Below, piece after piece: positions 17,687 to 27,700 of a stretch of DNA of 34,628 bases. The stretch's first letter is position 1. Every line of letters begins with the position of its first letter. Under the pieces are notes generated by a model. That model was not told the DNA's origin. It did no database searches and worked only from the letters and a program-made list of their open reading frames with translations. Source of the stretch: Micromonospora sp. CB01531 (GTDB lineage Bacteria; Actinomycetota; Actinomycetes; Mycobacteriales; Micromonosporaceae); NCBI RefSeq assembly GCF_001905095.1, contig NZ_LWLS01000121.1, forward strand, positions 1 through 34,628. The letters run 5' to 3'. The translations under genes and the position numbers were made by a program.

Positions 17687-20600
17687 GACGGCCTCCCGGT
17701 ACTGGCGTCGGTCACCGTGACGTGATCGGCGGCCTGTTCGACGTGGACGTGGTACTCGCGGCCCGCGTGGTGCGCCCGGGTGAGATCGGCGCTGACCTCT
17801 ACCGTGGTCGGGTGGCTGCCGAGCTGGCGCGCGATGTGGTCCTTGACCGCGATCACCGCGAGGTGGTCCACCCCTCGGGCCGTCGGCGGCAGCCCGTACG
17901 CGTGCGCGACGGTGCCGCCGAGCCAGTCGCACTGGGCTACGTCGCCATACGACAGCCGGGTGACGTGCTCGGTGCGGGAAAGCCCGATGCCGCTGGCGTA
18001 CCGGTGGTCGCGCAGGAAGTCCCGCCGTGTCCGGGGACCGGCCGCACCGAATGCTCCGGTGGGCATGAGGATCTCGACGAGCCGCAGCGCGACGAGGACC
18101 CGCCCGTCCCGGACCAGTTGCAGGTCGACGAGCGGGTACCGGCGGTCCTCCCCGTCGAAGCCGGCGAAGCGGGCCTCCACCTGTACCTCACCGTCGCGCG
18201 GCAGCGCCTCGAACAGCTCAAACCGCGTGATGCGGTGCGGGTAGGCGACCATCCCGGACGGCGTGTCGGGCGCCCACTCCTGGAACCGGTCGTGCGGGAT
18301 CACGTGGGTGGCGGCATCGAGCAGCCCCTGCCCGGCGCGGCCGTAGGGAACCGCGCCGCGGTTCGCGTCAAGCGTGCCGGAGGCGCCCTGAGGGCCACGG
18401 CGCACCTCGGTCACGTAGTGGAACGCCGGGCCGTGAAAGAGCGCGCCTGAGCCGTACACATCATCGACGCTGTCTGCGGCGGACAGTGGGGGGAACGGCT
18501 GGGGGCGCGGGCCGGGCGTCGCCACGGTCGCGGCCGCGAAGGGTTCAAAGCGGGACAGCGCGGCGGTCCGTGCCTCTCGCCAGACGAGCAGCCGTACGTC
18601 GTCGCCGGACCGCCGCGTGGTGAGCCGGGTCGGCGAGATCACCGGGATCCAGAGACGAAGCTCGACGCCGGTCAGGGCGACCGGGCCAGGCCGACCAGCC
18701 GCCCCGACCAGCCGGTCCACGGCCGACATCATCGGCAGGACCGGGACCGTCCATGTAGGCCTGTGGTCGGCCAGCCAGCCGGCCGCGTCGAGCGTTTCCT
18801 CGTCCGGTGCCGGGGCCGCGTCACGCACCCTGACCCCGATGTCCACGCTGCGGTAGATGCGCTTGCCGTCGACCCACAGCCACGCCTTGGCCAGGGCGTA
18901 CCGGCCGTCGGCGTCCTCGCCGTACTCGGTGACCTCCAGCTCGCTGCTGATCGTGTGATGGTAGGGAGCGACCTGGCCCCGGTACTTCCAGACCAGCGGG
19001 CGGTTGCCGGTCAGGATCTCGAACTGGGGCGCGGCCATGCCCGCACCGGCGCCGCGTTCGAGCAGGTACCACTGGAGGAGCTGGTACAGGGCCTCAATGC
19101 CCAGCGAGCCGGGCTGCACCGGGTCCTGGAAGAAGTGCGCCCGGAAGAACCATTCGCCAGCGGCGACGTCCTTCTCGCCGGTGACCCGGCCGAGCCCGGC
19201 CGCCCCGCCGGTCGGGTCGTATCCGGTGATCCGGTCGAGCATCAGCAGCATCGGGCCGGGCAGGCGCAGCGCGCCGCCGCAGTACTTCGCCGGCCGCGTG
19301 GTGAGGTCAACAGTGGGGCCGGTCGGCGCGGCGAGCGCGGCCCGCTCCTCCGCAGTGCACGGCAGGCCCGGCTGGTCGACGAACGCCTCGGGCGGGAAGA
19401 AGCCGAAGACGGTGTGCAGCCGGAAGACGCTCACGTCGCCGGCGAAGCATTCGACGTCGAAGGAGACGATGATCATCGTACCGCTGCACGAAATGTCCCG
19501 CAGTCGCGCGTGCGTGCGGATGACGCCCGTCTCCGGCGTGACCGCACCGGTGATCGTGCCGGTGCCGTCGAGGTTGCGGAACAACAGGTCCTTGTCGATC
19601 TCGACCGCGCAGCCGGCGTACGAGGCTAGCCAGCCGCACGGCTGGAGCGCGACCTCCATGAGAACCGACAGCGGCATGGTCCGCTCGGCGTTCGCCGCGA
19701 AGTACCAGGCGTCGGCGGGCATGTCGTACTCAGCCGTGACCGCGCTGCCGGCGCGCATGCCGCCCAGCGGTCCGTCGACCGCGGTGATGCGAGTCACGAA
19801 GTGATACGGCGGGCCCGGCAGCCGGGCGACCCGGCGGTGGCCGTCGAAGCGCCGGTACAGCTCGCCGAACGCCTGCGTGGGCCGGCCCCATGCGCAGGCG
19901 AGCAGCGACTCGTGGTCGAAGCGGACCCCGCCGGCCGTCGCCACGGGCTTGTCGTCGCGGGTGACGAGCTCGTCGCGCCACTGATCGAGCGGCCAGTCCG
20001 GAACCAGGCGCAGCCCCACGCGCTTGGCGTGAAAGGCCTTCACACCATCCACAGCGCACAGCACGTCGGCGTACACGGTGGGTTCGGGTCCGGCGACCAG
20101 CTCGCTGACGAAGACCTCGTAGGTCAACGACCGGCTGTCCGGTGTGACCTGGCCCCGGCAGCGCATCGGGTACGCCTGCCCGGGTACCGGCTCGAACCGC
20201 CATCCGTCGTTGGCTAGCGTGAAGCCGCACGCCGCGAGGTAAAACGACATCGCCTGTAGGCAGCCCTCGAACATCAGCGTGCCGGGCATGCACGGGTCGT
20301 TCTTGAAGTGGCCGGCGAAGAACCAGTCGTCCGGCGAGATCGGGGTCCCAGCGCGCAGGTACCCGCGTCCCCACGGCCCGCCGGCCGGGTCGAACTCCTC
20401 GACCGTCCGCAGCAGCTGCATGTCGCCGCTGCCGATGCGCGGGGTACGGACGTGTGCCCGCGCCGGGTCCCACGCCGGGCCGAAGCACTCGGCCGGGCGG
20501 CCTTCGGCGAATGCCCGTACGGAGTCGGCGTCGTACGTGCGCGGCGCGCCGCCGACCGCCGGCGGGTCCGCGGTGGATGGTGGCGGGAGTTCGCGTCGCG

Positions 20601-23600
20601 GGTCCCACACCACGCCCGCGCTCGCGGCGAGCTCCGCGTCGGTGAAGAAGCCCGCCTGTCCGCCTCGGACGGTCAGCCGGAGCTCGTCGCCGATGTGGCA
20701 GTCGTAGTGGAAGAAGAACAGGTGCACGTCGTTGTGCTCGGCGTGGCCGTCGATGTGGATCTCGTACCTCAGGGTATCGCCCGGCACCGGCGGGCTGCCG
20801 TGGAAGGTCAGCTCGCAGCCGAGCAGCCGGTAGACGCGCTCGCCCATAGTGTGCAGGTCGGCGCCGAGCCAGCTGATGAGCAGCAGATCCGCCTGCCCGG
20901 CCTCGATCTGGATGCCGGCCGGCATGCGGCCGGTGGCGTCGAGGTACCACGCGTCCGGCGTCACGTCGGTCTCGGTCCAGATCGTGCCGGTACCCATCGA
21001 ACCCGGTACCGCGTCGATCCCGGTGACCCGGTCGGCGAGCAGCATCGGCGGCCCGGGCATCCGGCACTGCCGCGTGTATCCGTCCTGGGCCTTGAACAGC
21101 TGGCCGAACAGGTCCGAGATCCGGCCGCTGGCCAGGTGCTCCAGTTGCCCGCGGTCGAAGGCGATCCCCGCCCGGATCGGCGCGGGCGGGTCCGCGATCA
21201 CCGGAGGTAGTTGCGGCGCCCGGGCCATGACCGTTGCGGATGCGTGCTCCGGCAACGAGGCCGCCGGGGGGTGGGCGGGGAGCGTGAGCACGCGACCCCG
21301 GTCCCGAACAGGCGGGGCGGCCGTCGCGAGGTGGGTACGCAGGGCATCGACGTCCACCGGTACCCCGGCGGCGACGAGCTCAGCCGCGACGCGGAACAGA
21401 TGCCGTACGCTGCGGCCGTCGGGGGAGTCGAGGGCGACGGCGAGGTGCTCGCGGCCGGCGAGGGTGCGCCGGATCCAGTCGGTGCACATGCCTTTTGGGC
21501 CGTGCTCGAGGAACACCCGGACCCCGTCCGACCACGCCTTCTCGACGGTGCCGGCGAAGTCCATCGGGCCGATCGCCTGGGCCGTCAGGACATCCGCGAC
21601 GCTCTCGGCGTTCGGAGTGTACGAGCCGCCGATGGCGCAGCTGTAGAACCGTACGCCGGGCGGTGGCGTGGTCGGCCGGAAGTGCAGCCGCCACCAGTCG
21701 TCGCGTACCTCGCCGAGCTCCGGCACGTGCACCGCCAGCTCGTACGGGATCGGCAGGTGGTACGCCGCATCCAGTCTGCGCAGGGTGCGTTCGCACGCGG
21801 TCAGCTCGCCGCCGATCACCACCGAGTCGGGCGCGTTGACCGCGACGAGGTGTACTGCCGGCTCCTCGCGCAGTACCTTGCGCACCTGGTCCGGGTCGGC
21901 GCCGACGAGGTAGTTGCGCCACCTGTCCCCGACGATCCCGTCGCGCGCCCAGGCCCGGCGGATCGCCGCGAACTCGCCGGCCACCTGCCGGCTGAACACC
22001 CCGGACGTGGTCATCTCCTGGACGAGCTCGCGCATGTCGGTCCAGGCGCCGAGCGCCACCAGCGCGTTGGATTCGCCGGCCGAGTACCCGAGTGCCGCGT
22101 GCGGCGCGATGCCGAGGACCTCGCGGCCGATCGCGGCGTGTACCTGGCTCAGCAGCGCGGTACCCCAGATCTGGTCGAGCACCTCCCGCGGAGCGCTGGC
22201 CGGGCCGTCGAACGCCCACCCGGCAAGCTCGCGCAGCGAGCCGGACCCGGCCTCGATGCGCTCGACGAGGTGGGGGAAGGCGAGCAGCAGCTCCCGGCCC
22301 ATGCCCGGGTAGGCGGCGAGGCCACCGGTGAAGACGAACGCGACCTCGCCCGCGATCGGCGCGGCGCGGAAGGCGACGCCCTCCGGTTGCGGGCCGCCAC
22401 CGGTGAGCCAGGCGCGGGCGGCCTCGGCGCGGGCGGCGCGTTCGGTCTCGTCGGCGGCGAGGAGTACCAACCGGGCCGGGCCGTGCGACGACTCCCGATC
22501 GGCATCGAGCGCGGTGAGGGCGCTGGTCCGGTCCCCGCCGGCGTACACGTGCAAGCGTGGTGGGCGGTCGGCGACCCACGCGGCGCTGGCGTGTGCGCGC
22601 AGCCGCACCCGGGCTGGCGGCGCCTGTATCGGCGCGACGACGACCTCGGCGGTGTTCTGGTCGAACGCGGGGTCGGCGGGCGCGCCGTGGCGCGGGCGGG
22701 CCCGGTGGTGCAGCGCGAGCGCGGCCGCCGCGACGTCGACCAGCCCCTTGGCCGCGTGGGCGTTGCCGAACAGCGGGGCGGTGTCGACGGTCAGGTCGGC
22801 AGCGGCCGCCGTCGCCTTGTCCAGCAAGGCGATCACCGGCTCGCCAGCGCATTCAGCGTCGCCAAGGCGCTTGAGGACGAGGACGACGGCGGCGTCGCCG
22901 GGAGTACGGTCGATGCCGAGATCGGCCAGCGCCGCCTCGTGTACCGGCTCGCACGACAGGTCCACCGCACCGACGACTGCGGCGTCGACCTCACCGGTGC
23001 GCAGGGCACGGGCCGCGATCTCCAGCGCGACCAGGCCGGAGGCCTCCTCGGCCGAGACGGTGAAGCTGGGTCCGGCCACGTCGAGGAAGGCGTTGAGCCG
23101 GTTGGCGACGATGTTGGGCATCGTGCCGAGCACGCCGGCGCTGCGCAGCGCCGGCGCGACGGCGTCCCTCGTCCCGGCCGGCGAACGCCAGCGGGCGCCG
23201 TACCGGGCGACCTCCGGGTCGGTACCCATGCCGACGAGGACCATGGTGCGCTCACGGGGCAGGCCCAGCCCGCTGACCGTCTCGCGGGCCGCCTCCAGGA
23301 CGAGTAGCTGCTGCGCCAACGTCTGCCGGAGGTCCAGCGGCGGGAACCGCAGCCCGTCGAGCGCGACGTCGACGTGCTCCCGCCGGGGCGTGCCGCTGCC
23401 GGAGAACAGGTTGCGTCGAACGGCGTCCACACCGTCGCCGTCGCCGACGCGTGCCCCGATCGCGACGATAGCGACCTTGTCGCGTCGCCGGCGTAGCACC
23501 GGCGCCGGGGAGACCGGGGACCCGTCCCACGCGTCGACGATCAGGTGCGCGTTATTGCCGCCGAACCCGAACGCGCTAACCGCCGCGCGGCGGGGCCCGG

Positions 23601-24747
23601 TCCACTCCTCAGCCTCGTGCAGCAGCCGGAGCGGCGTACCGTCAAGGGCCTCGATCGGCTCGTCCGCGTGCAGGGTCGCCGGGCGGATCCCGGCACGCAT
23701 GGCGCCGAGCACCTTAAGCAGGCCCGCGACGCCGGCCGCGGTGACAAGATGGCCGACGTTAGACTTCGCTGACCCGATCGCGAGCCCGCGATGGCCGGCG
23801 AAGACCCGAGCGGTGCTGCGCACCTCGACCGCGTCACCGACGCCCGTGCCTGTCGCGTGGCACTCCAGCAACGTGACGGACTCCGGCGCCACACCGGCCA
23901 TCTCGTACGCCGCGCGCATCGCACGCTCCTGGCCCTCCTCGGCCGGCACCAGCATCCCGGCACCCCGCCCGTCGTTGGACAGTCCCACGCCGCGGATCAC
24001 ACCCAGGATCGGCCGACCGGCCGCGACCGCGTCCGGCAGCCGCGCCAGCGCGACGAACGCCGCGCCCTCCGCGGGTACGAGACCATCGGCCCCGCGGTGG
24101 AATGGGCGGCTGCGACCGGTACGGCTCAACGCGGACAGCGCCGTGAAACCGACGTGGATGAACAGGTCGTCGGCGCAGTTCACCGCGCCGGCGATCATGA
24201 GGTCGGCGCTACGGTCGTGCAGCCGGTCGCAGGCGAGCTTGACGGCGTACAGCGACGAGGCGCACGCGGCGTCGAGCGCGAAGGCGCCCGCGCCGAGCCC
24301 GAGCGCCTGCGCCGCGAGGTGCGCCGGCAGGCCGGACATGAAACGGTTGCGCGCGTCGGGCCGCCTTCCCGAGCCGCGCCAGACCTCCTCGGCGTACTCG
24401 GCCATGCCCGCCGTCGGGAAGGACAGGTTGCCGAGCACCAGTCCCGCCCGCGGCGCCGGTTCGTCCTGCCCCGCCTCGCGCAGCGCCGCCCGCACCCCAT
24501 GCAACACCCATTGGAACTGCGGATCCAGGCCGCTCCCGTCGAGCGGGAACCCGCTGACGTAGCCGCCGACGTCGCTCCACGTCCCATCCTCCGGCCCGGT
24601 CAGTGCCTCGGTAAGCCGCCACCGCCCCTCGGGTACCCGGCTCAGGCTCATCCGCCCGGCCGCGATGTTGTCCCAGAACGCGTCCGGGTCGAGCGCGCCG
24701 GGCAGGATAGTGCCCCGCCCGACGATCGCGATGGGTTCGAAGCTCAT
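17683..24747 (-). CDS. PUFA-synthase-type protein: KS-CLF-AT-DH-DH with extra C-terminal dehydratase-like domain
   Basis: 2354 residues, comparable to PfaC with a PfaB-type AT inserted, as in myxobacterial Pfa3.
- KS (1-410): Cys162 in DAACASS, His297, His333.
- CLF (425-720): SAEEAS puts Glu568 in the position of the KS cysteine.
- AT (800-1110): Ser889 in GYSAGE.
- Two FabA-like dehydratase units (about 1195-1580 and 1605-1975), with His1480 in GHFKNDPCMPG and His1871 in AHFFQDPVQPG.
- Polyketide-type dehydratase fold (about 1980-2230): His1995, Asp2144.
- Unassigned tail (2240-2354).
It would extend and dehydrate/isomerise the growing polyene with the PfaA-like partner. ATG 24747 is preferred over ATG 24762 because AGGAG (24755-24759) lies 7 bases before it. 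Confidence 0.88.
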   Translation of the reverse strand: MSFEPIAIVGRGTILPGALDPDAFWDNIAAGRMSLSRVPEGRWRLTEALTGPEDGTWSDVGGYVSGFPLDGSGLDPQFQWVLHGVRAALREAGQDEPAPRAGLVLGNLSFPTAGMAEYAEEVWRGSGRRPDARNRFMSGLPAHLAAQALGLGAGAFALDAACASSLYAVKLACDRLHDRSADLMIAGAVNCADDLFIHVGFTALSALSRTGRSRPFHRGADGLVPAEGAAFVALARLPDAVAAGRPILGVIRGVGLSNDGRGAGMLVPAEEGQERAMRAAYEMAGVAPESVTLLECHATGTGVGDAVEVRSTARVFAGHRGLAIGSAKSNVGHLVTAAGVAGLLKVLGAMRAGIRPATLHADEPIEALDGTPLRLLHEAEEWTGPRRAAVSAFGFGGNNAHLIVDAWDGSPVSPAPVLRRRRDKVAIVAIGARVGDGDGVDAVRRNLFSGSGTPRREHVDVALDGLRFPPLDLRQTLAQQLLVLEAARETVSGLGLPRERTMVLVGMGTDPEVARYGARWRSPAGTRDAVAPALRSAGVLGTMPNIVANRLNAFLDVAGPSFTVSAEEASGLVALEIAARALRTGEVDAAVVGAVDLSCEPVHEAALADLGIDRTPGDAAVVLVLKRLGDAECAGEPVIALLDKATAAAADLTVDTAPLFGNAHAAKGLVDVAAAALALHHRARPRHGAPADPAFDQNTAEVVVAPIQAPPARVRLRAHASAAWVADRPPRLHVYAGGDRTSALTALDADRESSHGPARLVLLAADETERAARAEAARAWLTGGGPQPEGVAFRAAPIAGEVAFVFTGGLAAYPGMGRELLLAFPHLVERIEAGSGSLRELAGWAFDGPASAPREVLDQIWGTALLSQVHAAIGREVLGIAPHAALGYSAGESNALVALGAWTDMRELVQEMTTSGVFSRQVAGEFAAIRRAWARDGIVGDRWRNYLVGADPDQVRKVLREEPAVHLVAVNAPDSVVIGGELTACERTLRRLDAAYHLPIPYELAVHVPELGEVRDDWWRLHFRPTTPPPGVRFYSCAIGGSYTPNAESVADVLTAQAIGPMDFAGTVEKAWSDGVRVFLEHGPKGMCTDWIRRTLAGREHLAVALDSPDGRSVRHLFRVAAELVAAGVPVDVDALRTHLATAAPPVRDRGRVLTLPAHPPAASLPEHASATVMARAPQLPPVIADPPAPIRAGIAFDRGQLEHLASGRISDLFGQLFKAQDGYTRQCRMPGPPMLLADRVTGIDAVPGSMGTGTIWTETDVTPDAWYLDATGRMPAGIQIEAGQADLLLISWLGADLHTMGERVYRLLGCELTFHGSPPVPGDTLRYEIHIDGHAEHNDVHLFFFHYDCHIGDELRLTVRGGQAGFFTDAELAASAGVVWDPRRELPPPSTADPPAVGGAPRTYDADSVRAFAEGRPAECFGPAWDPARAHVRTPRIGSGDMQLLRTVEEFDPAGGPWGRGYLRAGTPISPDDWFFAGHFKNDPCMPGTLMFEGCLQAMSFYLAACGFTLANDGWRFEPVPGQAYPMRCRGQVTPDSRSLTYEVFVSELVAGPEPTVYADVLCAVDGVKAFHAKRVGLRLVPDWPLDQWRDELVTRDDKPVATAGGVRFDHESLLACAWGRPTQAFGELYRRFDGHRRVARLPGPPYHFVTRITAVDGPLGGMRAGSAVTAEYDMPADAWYFAANAERTMPLSVLMEVALQPCGWLASYAGCAVEIDKDLLFRNLDGTGTITGAVTPETGVIRTHARLRDISCSGTMIIVSFDVECFAGDVSVFRLHTVFGFFPPEAFVDQPGLPCTAEERAALAAPTGPTVDLTTRPAKYCGGALRLPGPMLLMLDRITGYDPTGGAAGLGRVTGEKDVAAGEWFFRAHFFQDPVQPGSLGIEALYQLLQWYLLERGAGAGMAAPQFEILTGNRPLVWKYRGQVAPYHHTISSELEVTEYGEDADGRYALAKAWLWVDGKRIYRSVDIGVRVRDAAPAPDEETLDAAGWLADHRPTWTVPVLPMMSAVDRLVGAAGRPGPVALTGVELRLWIPVISPTRLTTRRSGDDVRLLVWREARTAALSRFEPFAAATVATPGPRPQPFPPLSAADSVDDVYGSGALFHGPAFHYVTEVRRGPQGASGTLDANRGAVPYGRAGQGLLDAATHVIPHDRFQEWAPDTPSGMVAYPHRITRFELFEALPRDGEVQVEARFAGFDGEDRRYPLVDLQLVRDGRVLVALRLVEILMPTGAFGAAGPRTRRDFLRDHRYASGIGLSRTEHVTRLSYGDVAQCDWLGGTVAHAYGLPPTARGVDHLAVIAVKDHIARQLGSHPTTVEVSADLTRAHHAGREYHVHVEQAADHVTVTDASTGRPS

Positions 24748-24754
24748 CGGTACG

Positions 24755-24759
24755 CTCCT
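24755..24759 (-). promoter_or_regulatory. ribosome binding site fixing the start of the KS-CLF-AT-DH-DH gene
   Basis: AGGAG, 7 bases before ATG 24747. It lies inside the alternative start at ATG 24762, which would give an ATGA overlap with the upstream stop but five extra residues before the natural KS N-terminus. Confidence 0.55.
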
Positions 24760-27700
24760 CATGCCGGCCGGCGTACCAACGACACGCCCAGCAGCTCGGC
24801 CCGCACCGACCCGTCCGCGGCGAGGAACGCGATGTCGCAGTCGGCGGAGTCGGGGCGGACATCCCGGGCTCTCACCACGCACATGGTCCTGCCCTCGTAC
24901 AACCCGGCCTGGTAGGCGCGGTACTCCGAGACGCCCATCGGCAACGACGCGCCGCCGAGCACCCGCTCGCCCCACAACAGTGCGAGTTGCAGGCCGCCGT
25001 CGACCGCCGCGGGGTCGGTGTGCCAACCATCACCGGCCCAGCCCATGTCGCCCACACCGGCCAGGACCGCGGCGGCGCCGGACGCGGACACACCCTCGAC
25101 GCGGTGGATCGCCTGGAACCACGGCCCGTGGAAGAGCACGCCGCCGCCGTAGATGCGCCGGGGTACCGGGTGCAGGTCGTCCGGTACCTCCCAGCGGAGC
25201 GGCCGCCCGTCGTTGCATGCGGCCTGCGCGCGGTAGTGCCGAGAGTCGTTGTCCCCCAACAGCTCCAAGGCGAGGGACACCGAGCCGTCGCGGCTGCCCT
25301 GCACGGTCAGCCGGTCGCCGCCGTTGCTGAAGCGCTGCAGCCCGGCCCGGCGCAGCACCCGCACATCACGGATGAGCGCCGGCCCGCCCGGCAGCCACGC
25401 CTTGGCCGCCGCGGTGAACCACTCCAACACCAGAGCCACCGGTACCACCGGGATGCCGTCGATACCGTGGTCGGCGAGGTACGGGTGCGAGCTGGAGTTG
25501 AGCCGGATCTCGCCGCGCGCAGGACGTGCGGCGGCGCCATAGATGGGACCGGCATCACCCGCGGCGATGACCACGTGGGTGTCGCTGGACGTGCCGGCAA
25601 GCTCCGCGACGAACGCCTGCGCGCCCTGCGCGACCGGGATCAGCGGAAAGCCCTGCCGGTGGAAGTGCTCGGCCAGCGCGGGGCCGACCATGCCGCCCTC
25701 CCACGGCCCCCACGCGATCGACGCGACCCGAAGCCCGGGCCGGCTCGCGTGCTGGGCGTGTGCCACGTGGTTGAGCACCTCGTTGGCCATCGCGTAGTCG
25801 CACTGGCCCGGGTTGCCGATGTGGGCGGAGACCGAGGAGAACAGGCACAATACCGTCAGCGGATCCTCGGCGGTCGCGTCGAGCAGCGCCCGCAGCCCGC
25901 GTACCTTCGTGTCGAAGACCCGGTCGAACTGCTCGTCGGTTTTGTCGGCGATGAGCTTGTCGGCTAGGACCCCGGCACCGTGAACGATCCCGGTGATCGG
26001 TCCCCACGCCGCCCGTACCTCCTCGACGGCGAGGCGCACAGCCGTGTCGTCGCGGATGTCGACCGGCAGGTACCAGACCTGTGCGCCGGCGGCCGACATC
26101 GCGTCCAGGTTGGCCGCGATCTCGCGGGCCGCAAGGATGTGCGCGACCTCGGTGTTGAGCTGTGCCGGCGTGGGCGGGCGGCCGGTCGTCCGCGTGGTGT
26201 GCTCGGCGACCGCGCGCCTTAGCTCGGCCTCCTCGGTGACGCCGGACAGGTACGCCGGCTCGTTGCCGAGCTGGGTGCGGCCGAGCACGACAAGCTTGGG
26301 CCGGACCGCGCGCGCCAGAGCCTTCAGCGCCTCGGCCGTGACCCCCCGCGCGCCGCCCGTCGCCACGATCAGCGAGTCGGGCTCAACAAGGTTGCCGGCA
26401 CCGGGTTCGCGCGGAGCGACGACAGCCTCGATCGTGGTACGGGTGCCGTCCGCACGCAGCCCCACGTCGAGCGCGGACCCGCCGGTGAGGAGCTCGTGGA
26501 CGATCGCGCCGGCGATCGCCGCCGGATGCCGGTCGCCGCGCTCGCAGTCGATCGCCTTCACCGACGCCGACGGCCATTCCCGCGCGGCCGTACGGGCCAG
26601 CCCCGCGATGCCACCGAGCCACGCCCGCGCCGGGTCACCGCCCCGGCTGCCGAAGTCGCCACCGGTGTCCTGCACGGTGACGAACACCCCGCCGCGCTCG
26701 GCAACGGCCGGGGCGACGGTACGGGCGACCGCGAACGCCCGCCGCTGGACGGCGAGCGCCTCGTCCACGTCCTGGACGTCGGCCAGCCCGCCGAGGTACA
26801 CCACGGCGTGGTTGTCGACCACCACATCGGCGCGCGCCTCGGCCGCGATGCCGTGCGCCCGCAGGCGGGTGACCACGTGCTCGGCGGTACCGTTCCCGTC
26901 GTCCGTGACGACGACCGGACCCTTGCCCAGACCCGGCAGCGCGAAGCCGGGCGCCGAGGCTGGCACGACCCGCACGGCGTGCCGGGTCAGACCGTCCTCC
27001 GGCGATACCGCCGGGATGGCCGGTGCCGGCTGGCGGCCGTTGAGCTGTGTGATGATCTCGCCGAGGGTGCGGAGTTTTGCCAGTTGCATGGGGTCGAGGT
27101 CGGGGAGGTTGGGTTCGGCGCGACGGATGGCGGCGAGGATCTCGACGCGTTTGATGGAGTCGATGCCGAGGTCGGCTTCGAGGTCCATGTGGGGTTCGAG
27201 CATGTCGACCGGGTAGCCGGTCTTGTCGGCGACCGTGGTCAGTACAAGGCTCTCCAGGTCGGTCGCCTCCGGGGTGCCCGGGTCTGGCTGCGCGACCGGT
27301 GCGGCCGGTTGGCGGCCGTTGAGTTGTGTGATGATCTCGCCGAGGGTGCGGAGTTTTGCCAGTTGCATGGGGTCGAGGTCGGGGAGGTTGGGTTCGGCGC
27401 GACGGATGGCGGCGAGGATCTCGACGCGTTTGATGGAGTCGATGCCGAGGTCGGCTTCGAGGTCCATGTGGGGTTCGAGCATGTCGACCGGGTAGCCGGT
27501 CTTGTCGGCGACCGTGGTCAGTACAAGGCTTTGCAAGCCGGCCGGTGCGGGCGCGGGCACCGGCACGGCGTCCGCGCGGGGAACCGGCGCGGGCTCGGCA
27601 ACGACGACGGGATCGGGCAGGACGGGAACCGGCGCAATAGCGGGCGGCGCGGCGGGGGCGTCGACGGGCGGGTACGGCTTGCCGAAGTTGGCACCCGAGA

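Noticed and set aside
15833..17725. Long plus-strand open frames opposite the operon (for example 15833-17725, 21211-23307, 22328-24562, 26496-28088)
   Set aside because: They mirror the real minus-strand genes in very GC-rich DNA, show no domain motifs, and have biased low-complexity composition.
17683..18030. PPTase domain at the C-terminus of the KS-CLF-AT-DH-DH protein
   Set aside because: The W-L-x-G and V-K-D-H motifs are suggestive, but the acidic metal-binding G-x-D and K-E-A motifs of true PPTases are not intact. Kept as a finding, not as a call.
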